64,000 nucleotides of DNA, taken from positions 2,046,001-2,110,000 of the forward strand of contig MOWL01000067.1 in the NCBI GenBank assembly GCA_002110485.1, given 5' to 3'. Position numbers and translations under genes: made by a program. This DNA comes from Emergomyces orientalis (lineage: Eukaryota; Ascomycota; Eurotiomycetes; Onygenales; Ajellomycetaceae). Shown piece by piece: positions 46,888-59,203 of this stretch. Positions within the stretch are counted from its first letter, which is position 1, and every line of letters begins with the position of its first letter. The notes below the pieces were generated by a model. That model was not told where the DNA came from and ran no database searches. It saw only the letters and a program-made list of their open reading frames with translations.

Positions 46888-48531
46888 ATAAAAACCTCCC
46901 AATGGTTATTAACTACGAGTTAAATATATTAACAAAGGACATCTTACCTTTCTCCAGCTTTTTTTTCTCATACAGAAAAGAATGAACAGACAGTGTTCAG
47001 ACAAAAAAAAAAAAAACAGGAGCACATCAGAGAATAAAGAGTGTTCAAAAACGCTCGATGCAAAGCAATCTTTCTCAAACTTACAGGACCCTGGGCTTCA
47101 AAGATCAGGCGTTTTCGAGGAGGAGAGGGGAGATTACCATGTAAAATAAATAATAAATGTTTGAAGTCATGACATCAACCCCCCGTCTCAGCTACCTGCC
47201 AATGGTTTACGGCGCAAAAGTGCCCACCACCACCACAAGACGAGACAGATGTACAGTACAAGCCTACATTGTGAGTATTTATCTCTACCAAGCACCACTA
47301 CATATTCTATCATGCACAGGTGATGTAAGTGTAGTATAGTATAATGTACTGTAGATGTAAGTAAAATAAATAAACTGTATTCAGAAAGAGAATGAGAAAC
47401 AATACCAATAACATTCAGCAAGATAGCAAATAGAAAACAAAATAGCATTAAATATACGTTGGCAGGCCTGATAAACCACGCACACAAATATAACTCACAG
47501 TAATAAAGAAACGAGAAAGCCACGGGGAAAACAAGAAAAAACAAACAAAGCAATTGATTGGGGATTCGGGAAGATCGGAAAGAAAGGAGAATAAAAATAA
47601 AATGATACCAGATAACAAAAAGGTAGAGTGTAATCCTGCGCCGCGAAGGACCGCTGGGAGAAAAAGAAAAAAAAGGTGGGGCTTTAGGAAAAAGAGTACA
47701 CAATACATATACACATATCAGAGATAGAGAGATGAGAAAGAAGATTGCGAGAAAGAAAAGAAAAAAAGGAAAAAGATATAATAATAAAAAGAAAATCCAA
47801 AACATGAAAAAGAGTGTTTTCATAGACCAAAAGCAGGTCTGGTCTTCTCTGGTCTGTTGGTAATAGGCATTGCATATGTTGCATTTTCCCTTACTGACAA
47901 TTCCCCTGGCTGGTGCTTTGGAGTTTGCAAAGTTGCTTGTAGATCAGAGTCTGGCACTTTGTTTTCTCGTTTGCGAGGTGAGGGTTGCGAGGATGTAAAA
48001 AAGAACGCATATATGGCTAGTAGATAATTTGGGTTCATCTGGTGAGGGATTGGAAAAAGAGAAATAATAAGCTGTACACATGGTATCGAATCACATATAT
48101 ACCAAATATATTGTTTGATAGACAGATGGGCAAGGGGGCATTTCCAAGGTTAGCCGGTGCGGCTGAGTTGATATTGGAATAAATAAGGTCTGCATCAGTT
48201 CCGGATTGACAGAAAGTAATATAACAAGGCTGAAAGGGGGAATAGTTAGTTGATTTAAAAAAAAAAAACAGAACATCTAGCTTAGAAAAAGAGAAAGGAA
48301 AAAAGAAAATCATCGCCCCCAATAGAGTAAAAGTGTAAGAAAGAGTGAAATAAAGTCAAAATCATGGATGCAACTCCCAAGGGCGCCGTAACTTGTTCGA
48401 TGCTGCCGCCGTCATTGAGCGTGGAAAGAGTATGTATCTAGATTCTGTATTGTTTTCAATGAATCGAAATGTGGGGGTTGACTGGCGAAGGGGTTTTATC
48501 GAATTGTTTGTGTTCCCGGGTGTTCGTACTC
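46794..48531. other. Convergent intergenic region of the NLR and DENN gene
   Basis: About 1.7 kb, strongly A-rich on the plus strand, with an A30 run at 46856-46885 and GATGTACAGTACAAG at 47248. The minus-strand Phe/Leu-rich frame over 47188-47823 reflects this composition. No gene was recognised. Confidence 0.5.
46856..46885 (+). repeat. A30 homopolymer
   Basis: Thirty consecutive A residues 62 bp after the NLR stop codon. It may be a genomic poly(A) tail relic of a retroposed sequence or simple slippage; no matching upstream element was found. Confidence 0.6.
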
Positions 48532-51500
48532 TTACGCAACAATGCGTGCAGTATCAGGCCTCATAATGTGTTGGCTAGGTTGTTTTGACACGGTGCCATT
48601 GTCGATCTGGCCATCAGCACCCTCCATATCGTAGGCGTGTTCATCCTCATCTTCGACGATTTTAGTGGGTAGATCACCAGGTCCATATTGTTGGCTGGAG
48701 CGTTCGGGGATTGTGGTGCTGCTGACCATGGACATCGATGTACTTGACCGATTATGGATAAGATCTGGAGTTGGGGGGATGCTAGAAGCGCGTCCATCTG
48801 GACTCAAGTAACTGCTCTCATTGTCACCAGCTTCACTCCCGTCAGTGCGTACGGAATGTTCGTGGCCATCGTCGGTTGGGGCAAGGCTGCTGCCTTCCCG
48901 ATTTTCCTTGCCGGCTTGGAGAGATTCTTCGAATTCCGCATCTTGGGCGAGATGAAGCCCTTCGACAGCAGCAGCACACTGATCGCTAATATTGCGGATG
49001 ATGTTGGCGATTGCGTCAGTCTTATCGCGAAGGTGGCGATCAGCAACATCAGACATGCTCAGTGCGGAGTAGCGTTTGGCTTGTTTGCTGGGATTTAACA
49101 AGTGTTGCTCCATCTCAGGGGTAACATCTTCTCCGTCAACTGTGCCAGCGCGGCTTGCGAGTCTGGAAGTAGATTTCATTTGAGGAACAGCTTTAACTGA
49201 ACCAGTTTCGGTAGTATCACGACCGTTGCTTGATTCAGTCTCAGTAACATCTTCTGGGATATCATCATAGCCCTCCTGAATGAATCCAGAGAGTTCTGGA
49301 GTGTTCCCCAGCGAACGGACGATGTGTTCCATGTGATGGGCCTGGCCATTGATGAGGCTTCTAAGGTGGAGGACCACACGTTGTGCTTCATCACGTTGAC
49401 GCAACAAGGTATCGCTGGTATGTTGCAAGGCACCGATTTCCTTTGCGTTCCGCTTCCTCTCGCGCTCAAGTTCCTCAGCAATCTCTTGCTGGAGGACCAA
49501 GGCTTCAAGAGCATCGTCTCGCTGCTTCTCCGTTCCAGAAAGGCGGAGAGTGAGACGGGCTGCATCATCCTTCTGTTGATCAATAAGACCAGTAAGGCGA
49601 CGATTCTCACGTTTGTGAGATTCAATTTTGACCTTGAGCTCAGAAGTTTCCTTGGTAAGCTGTTCAGCAAAGGCTTGGAATTTGAGGAACTGTAAATAAT
49701 AATTTAGTATGCAACTTGTAATACTCAGGAGGGTAAGTTATGACATACCTGCTGCTTCCATGTCTCCAGCTCTTCGACCAAAAAGTTGTTTCGCTTCGTA
49801 ACTTTGGAGAGCTCGGTATCCATTCTACCTTTGAGGTTGATGAAGTCTTGCCATGCTTCCATGGCATCCCTGGAGTACTGGTTGCGCTCACGAACGATTT
49901 CGTTCAAGTGTCTCATGGAAACCTTGGTCATCAATGGTTTCTTTACAGATCCTCCAAAGAGAGCTTTAACTCCAGTGTTCCGGCCCTACGAAGCAAGTTA
50001 GTATAGCGGCCAGAATACAGAGTATCTGGATAAAATAAAAAGGGACAACCTCACCAGTTTCTCGCAGACATGATCCATTACGGCCATGACACCATCTTGA
50101 TTCCACCAACCTGGGTCCAGGACACTCTCAACTTCACCCCGCATAACAATGATCTGACCAGCTGGGATCAGTTTACCCCCGCCATAGGCTGATCGGAGGT
50201 GTTGAGGAACACCTGATTGGGTAACATCTCCATTGAGAGACTGAGTTAATCGGTTGATCATTTTGGTTCTCTGCCCGGGTGTCAAAATGTTTGGTGGGCT
50301 AGAAGTCAATACAAAATTGCGATCCAAATCGACCACTAGAGCATCTGATGGAGCGGTAAACAGAGTCTTGCATTCCGCAGTAACACCAAGGATATATGGG
50401 CCGGGCTCTTGGACGAGCTCCTTCGCGTGGCGAGCATGGACAACTGGGCAATAGAGACCACTCCATTCGTAGACGCGGACACAGAATCGAATTGTTTCAG
50501 CGGCTACTGTCAGCATGGCTGGGTAGTGACTGACGAAGATTATACGGCGGGTGGGCGAAACAGCGGCTTCAATAACACCCACAATATTGGGGATAGACAA
50601 ACAGTTGAATAAGGGCCACATGGCGAAATTTTGGTATCCAGTCTGTGAGGAAGGGAATTGGTAGCACAATGCATAATCCTTCATGTCAATCCGAACCAAA
50701 TCATTGAGTCGTGGTGCTGGGAAGCTGAGAATGCGCGATACTTCTTCGGCATGGAAAAGATTGGTAGCCTTGTTCCAATGGATCCACATGCCACGAAGGT
50801 AGTCACCCAGAAGGTTGTAGAGGGGGTATCGGGATAGGAAACTGAGACAGTACGGAATCCAATAGGTTTCCTCTGGTGTGTCGTAGAAATCCGGCTCCGT
50901 TTTCCTGCGCAGCTCACGAATGGTTTCCGCACGTTTCTCATCTGCTCGAGACCATACACGCAACGCAATACCGTAAAGAGTGTGAGAGGAATCTTGTTGA
51001 AGAACGAACGAATGATGTACACAATGGGGCTGGTTCTTGCCGGTGCAGATTTCAACGTCATGAGGGAAACAAGCCTAGATATGGAGATCAGTTTAAGTTC
51101 GAGTTTCAGCCTTGAAGGTGAAATTGGCCCTTCCAGGCTTATATTGGGCGGATACCAATGGTACTCACTCTCATAGCAGAATGCAAAGCTCTTGCAATCT
51201 CGTTATCCTGTTCTAGTCTAGGACTGCTGCCCAGAATCTCAGGGAGCCAGAACTGACCAACAGCTCCCTTCATGTGCCCGATCTTTCCTTGAGCAGGAGG
51301 TGGAGCCTTGACCCATTGTGAAGGCTCACGGCCAACGCCACAGACCATGTAGGCATGAGTGAGAGTTTTGGGGGTTTGCTGAGCTGGCTTCATATTCAGG
51401 GTCGAAGGGATGGGTTGAGTAATTCGTGAATGGAGCGAAGATGTTCGGCTGGGGATGACAAGGGAGTTGTCTCCCTGATCCCGCGTCATGGGGCGGTCCC

Positions 51501-51549
51501 TGGTCACGGGGCGAACGAACGACGCATGGTCTCTCAATGACGGAGCCAT
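48532..51549 (-). CDS. DENN-domain protein with C-terminal coiled coil
   Basis: Four exons in transcript order: 51169-51549, 50055-51074, 49749-49985 and 48532-49689, 931 aa, all phase 0. DENN proteins are usually Rab guanine nucleotide exchange factors in membrane traffic. uDENN-type sequence spans exons 1 and 2 (CFPHDVEICTGKNQ, HTLYGIALRVWSRADEKR). cDENN follows (YCLSFLSRYPLYNLLGDYL, then PLFNCLSIPNIVGVIEAAVSPTRRIIFVS, and VYEWSGLYCPVV with EPGPYILGVT). The dDENN-like part precedes exon 3. From about residue 500 a long coiled coil runs through exons 3 and 4 (SMRHLNEIVRERNQYSRDAM, LTLRLSGTEKQRDDALEAL). The last 200 residues are acidic/Ser-rich and look disordered. Target Rab unknown. No defect seen. 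Confidence 0.92.
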
Positions 51550-54536
51550 GATGAAGGAATGTTTTTCTTCTTAGCGTCCTTCTTGAGGATCAATCGATGT
51601 CGATAGAGTTTTGATATAATTCGTTTTCGGTTTTTGTTGAAAGTGAACGGGGGTTGGGTTGCCCTCAGCTACAGCGGTGCAGCAACGGTGCCAGCAGTTG
51701 TTCAAGGAGAAAAAGCAAGAAAATCCACTTGCTGTAAACATAAAACGGTGATGGTTAGACAGAATTCGAAGGCTCTTCTATCGTTCTACGAGAAGAAACA
51801 CAGAGAGAGAATAAAAAATAAAATAATTTGCAGTCCGTGACACAGAACAGATCAATAAGACGCAATCGAAATATGATCGTAGTTGCTAGGGGGACCGTGG
51901 GATGGAATTGGGTAGCGAGAATAGGGCAGAAGAAGGCTATTGTACCCGTGCCCTGAAGAAATCACCAGAGAGAGATCAATCAATTGGCGAAACAAGAGGG
52001 TTCCACGCCGGTAAAAATGAGTGACACGAGAGGGACGGCCCACTGGTGCAGACAACGAACGGCAATCAGGTCTGGAGGGCGAAAGAGAGCTCCAGGCGGC
52101 GACACGACACACGAAGACAGTGCATCCGAAGCAGAGAGATTGATAGAATGGAGGAAAGAAAAGAGGGGGGTTGGCGAAAGGAAAGACAAATTGGGGGAGG
52201 AGATGAAAAGAGAGAGTGTGTGAATGTGAGTGTGTGGTGTAGGGGAGAGATGGGAGAAAAATGGAACAAACAGGAGGAGGGAGTTTGGCCCTCATCACTC
52301 ACTGCCGCTTTGGTGGAACTAGCGGGCAAGCTTAGGCAGGATTAGGGGGGGACAGTCCGCGGCTGACAGAGGCGAGAACAGCGCTGCCAGAGCCAGTGTC
52401 TGATGGCTGTCTGATGGATCATGGATGTCGACGGAGTGAGGAAGTGCCCATGACCAGGGCTAGCTGGCAAAAAAGGGGGCCGGGAGTGGGGTTTGTTGAC
52501 GGGGGTTTGAGGCTCTTGGCCCTTGGGAGGAGGAGACTTACCCAAAAAACACTGGTGGGTTTGACTGTCACTTCGCCATCCAACACTCTGAAACCCCTAT
52601 TTATTCGCATTCACGAGCCCATTCAGCGCCCCAATTCTTTCTCCACAAGATCACGCCGGGTATTAACTCTTCACAAGGTGGACAATTACAACACCCAACA
52701 ACAAAGCATTCAAAATAGCAGAACGGGAAAATGATGAATGTGTGAGGGAGGGGAAAGGCAGAAGATGGGGGCACATGGAGAACATAAATGAAAAAGAGAG
52801 AAAAAGAAAGAAAAAAAAGAAATCAATTATCGTCGTGATTCATAACTTAAACTAGTTCAGTCGAGTGCATGGGACATGGGAAACAAAAGACCCCAAACGC
52901 TCCACCTCCTTGGCAAATCCTTTTTGTTTCTAGTCAGGGACGCCTCCAAACCCCAACAAGCTAGCAGGCTAGGCACAATGTGCTCGCCCTGAGGATGGCC
53001 CACGGGATGCCGCCTGAACCAGCCCTTACTGGTGGAATTGACAACTCGACGAGGTCTCCAAAAACACTCAAACCCCGCTGAGTAGTTTCTTCTGATGGCT
53101 GAGGTGGACTCACTGGCTCAGTGGCTCACCGCACTAGAAAGGCTATCGTTACCACTACGAATCTTAGCTCGGTAACTTACAGTTCCGGAATAAATACCGG
53201 CGGCCAGCCTCAGGGGATTCAGGGTCAGGGGCCGTGTTGAGTGTTTGGGACGAATTTCTGGCTGTTTTCTGGTGAGTACTATTATTATTATTCTTGCTGT
53301 CCCTTTTTCTTTTCCATTTTTCACTTCTGAATACGGAGTACGTCTTGGGGCAATTGTCAGTTTTGTTAAAAATTCTTCTCTCCATTTTCCTTTTCAAACA
53401 GAGTCGAAAAATTTTCAGATGAACCCTGCCTACAGCTGACAAATTGTTATCAAAAAGTTCCCAAAAAAAAAGAAAAAAAGGAAATATTTACAAAAAAAAA
53501 GCAAATCCTTTGATTGAAACACCAGAGCATTCCTTCCCCCACATCTCGCTCCCTCTTTGGACCTCAAAAAACCATCCCGAACCGGCCGCTAGTATGACCT
53601 ATGATCGAGACACTTGCCAGCCAATTGTCCAGGCTGTTATGATCCAAAGACAGCGGCTGGCTGATTTTCTAACATTTTCTAGATTGATTCTGTACAATTT
53701 GGGCAACAAACCAATGGCCTCTTTTCTTCCAGTCCTCACCGCAAAGAAAAATAAGTTGCAAAATCTATATGGAGTACTCCGTACAAGTACCAAAGTTGAT
53801 TATTGCATATTTGTTCAAAAGAATAAATTATAAATGGGCGGTTTTACTGGTAAGCTTGCGCGGGGAAAGCCGTAACCGAACCTTCTTTTTTTCTTTTCTT
53901 CCCACGGACCGCGCAGCCGCTTTGAGTCTTGATATCCACAATCCATCCATATGTCAACCATTAATTCCTAGAACGGGCCACCGCCAATAATAAATCTCAG
54001 CAAAAAGGTTGGAACTGTTCAAAACTATTCCTGTTTTTTTTCGCCGCCATGGCCGTCATTGTATTTATTCTTGGCCCGTCTCTACATGATTGAACACCTG
54101 TTTGTTTCTATGCCTTGTCAGAAGTATAGCAAACGAAAATAACATCTATTACGGCCATATCAATAATAATACCTCATACGGCACTGCCTAGGTGCCCAGG
54201 TAGGAAGCTTTCGGCAGCAACTTCGGTACAGTACAAAAGTTACATCATTTGAGGGGGAAGGGGAGGGATGTCAACCAAATCGAGGAGAATCCCCAATAAT
54301 TGATAAAATATTCACATATCAACCAATATGCTGCTTCATATGGACCTCCTGAGTAGAGTATCTACTTTTTCAAATATTACGTTTCTGATACGTTCTTTTT
54401 TCCCCCCAGTTGCCCCTACTTATCACCATCGCCAAACCTCTTCTCTCCCGTGATAAAGCCCCATCCACCAAAAGTAACTATGGTTTTGCCCAGAGCGAGA
54501 GCGAATCTCTCAATGCGTTCTCCTCTGCGTAGGCCC

Positions 54537-54567
54537 TGTACACTGTACTACGTACAGTACAGTACAT
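54537..54567. repeat. Cluster of GTACAGTACA-type palindromic units
   Basis: Overlapping TGTACACTGTAC and CGTACAGTACAGTACA units within about 30 bp. Related motifs occur at 10851, 14587, 14639, 47251, 47345 and 54226, always outside genes. Confidence 0.5.
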
Positions 54568-54999
54568 CCATCACTGGTCCAATAAATTCTCCGAAATCCC
54601 AGGGTCAAAACGCGCTTCTGCAACCTACTTGTCTCAAGCATAAGCCTCTCTTACCCAAGTGCCAATTGCCAATTGGCTGTTGAACGGGAAGATCTAACTC
54701 CACTTGCTTGTTCTATTTTTTATTTAGATGCAGTCGGTGCTGTGCCATGCGGTTGACCCTGCCTCGAAAAAGAAAGCTTCGGGATATGCTCCAGCATTCT
54801 GTCAAAATAAGGGCATTCAAATTGTTTAAACCATTTTTTCTTTAATGCAATTTAAAAGTCCCCAAGGCCAGTCTATATGTCTACGTGAAAAGTTACGCTG
54901 GAACTTGAGGGAGAGATAAATGTCGGATGTCGGATGGGTGGCTTGGATTTCGGCGCTTTTGACTTTCCCAACCCTGCTGATCATGATTATTCCAAGCTC

Positions 55000-55024
55000 T
55001 TTTTTTTTTTTTTTTTTTTTTTTT
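55000..55024 (+). repeat. T25 homopolymer
   Basis: Twenty-five T residues in the gene-poor interval, with no flanking element recognised. Confidence 0.6.
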
Positions 55025-55755
55025 GCAGCGAGGACCATGTTGTTTTTATATTCCTTCTTTGTGCCCTAACTTTCTTGTTCTCTTCTTTCAACTCCCACCC
55101 ATGTTTCCCCGCCACATAAAGAAGGATAGGCGTGTGAGTTGAGCTTGTGGAAAACGAAACCATGCCTGGCCTGAGATACATGAGACAAGCCTGCTTGGAT
55201 GGAATTCAGCGGCATATTGGATTTCTCCATCAATACCTTTGATGGATGGCCATATGGGACCGAGAATTGTTTTGCCATGACTCCATGGGGGAGCTAGCCG
55301 CCGAGATATATCAGAACATGGAGATGTAATGATGGGCAGGACGTTCCCTTGCCTGCCTTTTGGTATTTTGCCAATGTTTGCCCTGCGGCCGCTTTCTTCG
55401 TTGCCAAATAAATGCAGAAACATAAATATTTAATTTGTTGAAATCTTTATTCTTCGTATCATCTGAACCCTTTCTTTATGTTTTAGTATGAAGCTCCCGC
55501 GGGACCTTGGGGGTGATATGCAGGACCAATGCAGAATTTCTGATACAGTTTCTTATGATTGCATTTCTATGTTGCTTTGTCAATAAAGGCGCTCAATTGA
55601 GGAGTGATTATAGGAATGGTTCAAAATATTAAAATGACTGCAGTAGTCATGCAATTTGCAATACAATAATGCAATGTGCATGTATGTAGAAGATTACCTC
55701 TCCTCCAATCCACCTAGTACTATTATCGAGTTTGTGGCTATTAGAAAGATGGGCC

Positions 55756-56664
55756 TTACTGAGAATTGATTGACTCCAGCGGTTTGATAATATCATGATG
55801 GCTTAACTCTTTTTGGAAGCTTTGAGCTTTTCGGAATAAGGCATCTTCAATCAATGATGGATGTTTTCTGCTCGCGGCAATATATCCATCCTCATATATA
55901 AACAAATCGGTTTTCAACAGCCCATACGACTGTTTCTGCGAGAGTATCTCCCACTTCCAGTTACCGATACCAACATTACTCTTGTTTCTATCATTGCCCA
56001 TCTCAGGTGCCAATGAACCGTTCCTGCTACAAGCGTTTACTGGTAACTGCGCACACGCACGTAATCAATCACCCCCAGCTTCTCGAGTTCGCGCACGTCC
56101 GACACCAGACTGGATCAGTTCCACAAATACGGACTGTACAGAGAAGGAAAACATGAGAGATCGGGTAAATGCATAACATTCACCATCCGTTAATACTAGA
56201 TCAGATAGATAGCTCCACGGCTCCATATCTCTAATACGCAGTAGTGTCTCCGCACGGCGTAGTCCAAACACTAGGATAACAGGCGTCTGCTTCACACATG
56301 GGTTGGCGCGTCAGGGTTTAAAATAGTAATGATCTTCAGTTAATATGATCCCCCCTTTATTATTGCTGAGGATAGCACGGATAAATGCATGCTCAAGGAT
56401 GATGGCCATTGCAAGGTATCAAGGTATTGTATCGAGATCGCGAGATAGAGTTTTAATATCTCCGTGCTTGTCGACAGTGTGCCTTTTTGGCCTTTCTTTG
56501 CCGGTGCTGCCCCTGGGCAAATATGTTCTACGATCGTGAGGGGTGGTTGTAACGTACCTTGTCGCTCTTCCGAATGCTTCCCTCAAGTGGGTATTTGCGT
56601 GTGTGTACACGATGTGCACGTTGCGTATGTATCCTCGGTGGCAGTGGCGGCAAACGAGAAACAT
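55756..56664 (-). pseudogene. Decayed gene relic, unrecognised
   Basis: On the minus strand one frame reads like protein for about 500 bp (DKHGDIKTLSRDLD, MAIILEHAFIRAILSNNKGG, TPVILVFGLRRAETLLRIRD, PWSYLSDLVLTDGE) but is cut by in-frame TGA codons at 56419-56421 and 56311-56313. Further downstream, other frames carry plausible pieces (VSDVRELEKLGVIDYVRVRS; then NWKWEILSQKQSYGLLKTDL to the TAA at 55756). Both in-frame stops are one C-to-T change from the Arg codon CGA, as is the extra TGA seen at the NLR. I cannot name the family. Part of it could be missed splicing, but two stops within 110 bp argue for decay. Confidence 0.4.
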
Positions 56665-57254
56665 GCATTCCTAAACGTTTCTGTTCTTTCGTATCGGTAT
56701 TCTTGCTGCCTGCCCACCCTGTTGCACATGCTTTCGAAAATCTACTCTGCGTACACAGTAGATGCTCCAGAGGCGAAAACATCCAGATGATAAGATCGCA
56801 GGCAAGCAAAAGGCTTAACATGGGAATGCCCCCGGAAAATCGAGAGCAGACTACGCCAACGCCAATCCCTGCCTGCCGTCAGATACGCGCTCGCCGGCGC
56901 CAGTGACGGAAATTGTCATCGGCATTTCGCATGTAACGCTGGCAGAGCTTGCTCAGCTTGAGACAAGGATAGGTGTAGCCGAAGGAGAAACCTTGGGACA
57001 GGGGAAAGGGAGCTCCCATCAGACGCTAGTCCTGATACGAAACAAATGCCTTCTGCCCAGGTGCCAAGCCTTTCTTATCGATAAGCCAGGGAAATATTTA
57101 TTCCGAATCAAAATGTTAAATCCTGAGAAAGTTTGTATCATGACGTCCATTGGGAACATTTTGGAGTTGGGAATATTCGAACTACCCCATCCCAGATTTC
57201 AGGGTCATGCACCGCCTCCAATTCCATTGACTAGACAACATACCGTATCAAAAT
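56665..57254. other. Intergenic, upstream of Bcd1
   Basis: About 590 bp, expected to hold the Bcd1 promoter. No conserved exon or clear TATA box was identified. Confidence 0.45.
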
Positions 57255-58624
57255 ATGGCCGAATCAAAAGATTTGTCACTCAGCGAGCTGTGTACCATCT
57301 GGTCAGTCTGACTATTACCTTGAAAAAACTAAAGGGCATCCTTCGCTGACACAAGTATCATTACCACACGCACACACAGCCGCATCAATGAACCGAAATA
57401 CAAATGTCCCCGCTGCGCAACCCCAACCTGCTCACTCCCCTGCAGTAAGCGCCATAAACTCTGGTCCCAATGCTCCGGAGTGCGTGACCCAGCCGCCTAT
57501 CTGAAGCGCAAGGAGCTCGCGACGCCTGTGGCCTTCGATAAGGATTTTAACTTCCTTAGTGGGATTGAGAGATATGTTGAGCGGGCGGAGAGAGATGCGG
57601 AGAATAGGGGGATTGAGTTGGCGAAGAAGGACGGTGATGGTGACAGTGACGGTGGGAGGAGGCAGCAATGGAAAAGGAAAACAGAGCCCGTGAAGAAAGG
57701 GGAGGTGGGTTTGTTGAGGGGAATTGAAAGTGCCGGAGTAAGAGTTGTTAAAGCGCCGAAGGGGATGTCAAGGGGGAGACAGAATATGTCGTATTGGCAT
57801 AAAAAGTATGTTCCCATTCATTGTTTCTATATGTTTACCCCCTTTCCTCCTGGACCAACTTGATTGCAACAACGATTTCTGACTTTAACCAGACACAAAT
57901 GTTTAAACTGGACGATTGAATGGATACTAGCCGACAACGACCAGAGCCAAAAGGCAATCAGCAAGTGCCTCGAGTCAACATCCGTCGCCACAGCGTTCAC
58001 TAGGACATCTCTATCCAAGCAGAGTGATGCACAGCTGAACACCTCCTCGCCGCCTGCAAAGAAACGAAAACTGGGCTCTGAAATTATTCAACCCCCCCCA
58101 CCATCTACAACACATAATACAAACACAAACACACACATAGACCCCCTCCCGCCGTCAGAAAACCAAGCCGCCACACCATGTAGCCAAACACCTGTGTCCC
58201 GCACAATAAGCCCAGAGCCAAAACCAACAGCCAAACCAACCCAGAGTCCCAACGTCAACGCAGAGCAATCTGCGGAGCCTGAAAATGAAACTGATGCTTC
58301 TACTATACCCATAACTAAAGGAGATTACAATTTGGGTATTGAACCACCACGGCACAAAAAGTATTACTTCTATCTCCACCGCCCGCAGTCCCGCTGCAGA
58401 GTGCCTGTCCTCATCCCGCTCGCAGAATCAGTCACAATAACGGATACTCTACGGGATCGTACTGTGCTGGAGTTCCCGACTTTTTATGTCCTCCCGTGGG
58501 CAGCCGGTGACCTGCCAGGAGATAGTTTTGTGCTGGAGGAAACGTACCTGAAGGAGAACGGAGATGTTGGGGAGGATGGGTTGGAAGGACCTGAGAAGGT
58601 GGAGGAGGGAGAGGAAGAAGTAGT

Positions 58625-58655
<31 letters not shown>

Positions 58656-58751
58656 GAAGCAGAAGGACAAGGGGGGGATAATGTTCTTCGGGGCGTTGAT
58701 TCGAAGAAGGTGCTGGAGGTTTTGTGTAAGGATTTGGAGGTGGGGGGTTAA
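57255..58751 (+). CDS. BCD1: Box C/D snoRNP assembly factor Bcd1 (zf-HIT protein)
   Basis: Three exons: 57255-57301, 57380-57805 and 57893-58751, 443 aa, phases 2 and 2 matched. Bcd1 is a nuclear factor needed for box C/D snoRNA accumulation and snoRNP assembly. The HIT zinc finger is complete at the N-terminus: C13 and C16 (LCTIC), C25 and C28 (YKCPRC), C33, C37, H41 and C47, followed by VRDPAAYLKRKEL. The finger spans the first intron, which supports the model. The middle holds WHKKHKCLNWTIEWI. After a disordered Pro/Thr linker comes the family's second conserved block (YYFYLHRPQSRCRVPVLIPL, LRDRTVLEFPTFYVLP). The C-terminus has a long Glu tract encoded by GAA repeats (58618-58655). Confidence 0.93.
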
Positions 58752-59203
58752 GGGGGAAGGGGATTCGTTGTCATATATTCCAGAGCTGTGGGGTGGATTT
58801 TATTCACCGACATTCGTGTATCTAGGTACGTGCATCCCATATATTTGAAACGCACATGTCAAGTCGAGATTATAATGTGAGTTGTACACACTGATTCCTC
58901 GATAATGGAGCCCAATGGTGTTAGGGTTAGAAGCAATCAGTTCGCAACCTCTCTCTGGGTATTGTTTGAGATCTGGCTCTCTATACGTAGCTAGTAGAAG
59001 ACATCTAACTTGAAGTAGAGCAAGAATGGGAGGGAGATGGGTATTCATCTTCAGAGATATACGCAGCATTCCCCAAGACGTTTTGTAGAAAAGGAAAACA
59101 TAATCTATCCGTCATCATGAACGATCCCAAAATCCCTGTCTGTCAAAGCAAGTACCCAACCCGAAATAGAGGCCCGAAAGACGACAGACAACCCTCACCC
59201 CAT
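58752..59203. other. Convergent intergenic region of Bcd1 and SDR
   Basis: About 450 bp. TTAGGGTTAG at 58921-58930 resembles a telomere repeat but is under two units long. Nothing else was recognised. Confidence 0.5.

Larger units (their letters stand above)
51550..55755. other. Gene-poor region, promoter of the DENN gene on the left
   Basis: About 4.2 kb with no recognisable gene. 51600-52750 is purine/pyrimidine-skewed, as expected for the DENN leader and promoter. Other contents: TACGGAGTAC near 53332, GGAGTACTCCGTACAAGTAC at 53771, a cluster of TGTAC/GTACA units at 54537-54567, and a T25 run at 55000-55024. Small frames do not extend across plausible splice sites. Confidence 0.45.

Noticed and set aside
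47188..47823. Minus-strand frame of 211 codons rich in Phe and Leu
   Set aside because: It is the reverse of A-rich intergenic DNA; no conserved motif.
58921..58930. Telomere-like TTAGGGTTAG
   Set aside because: Fewer than two units, in a unique context between convergent genes.
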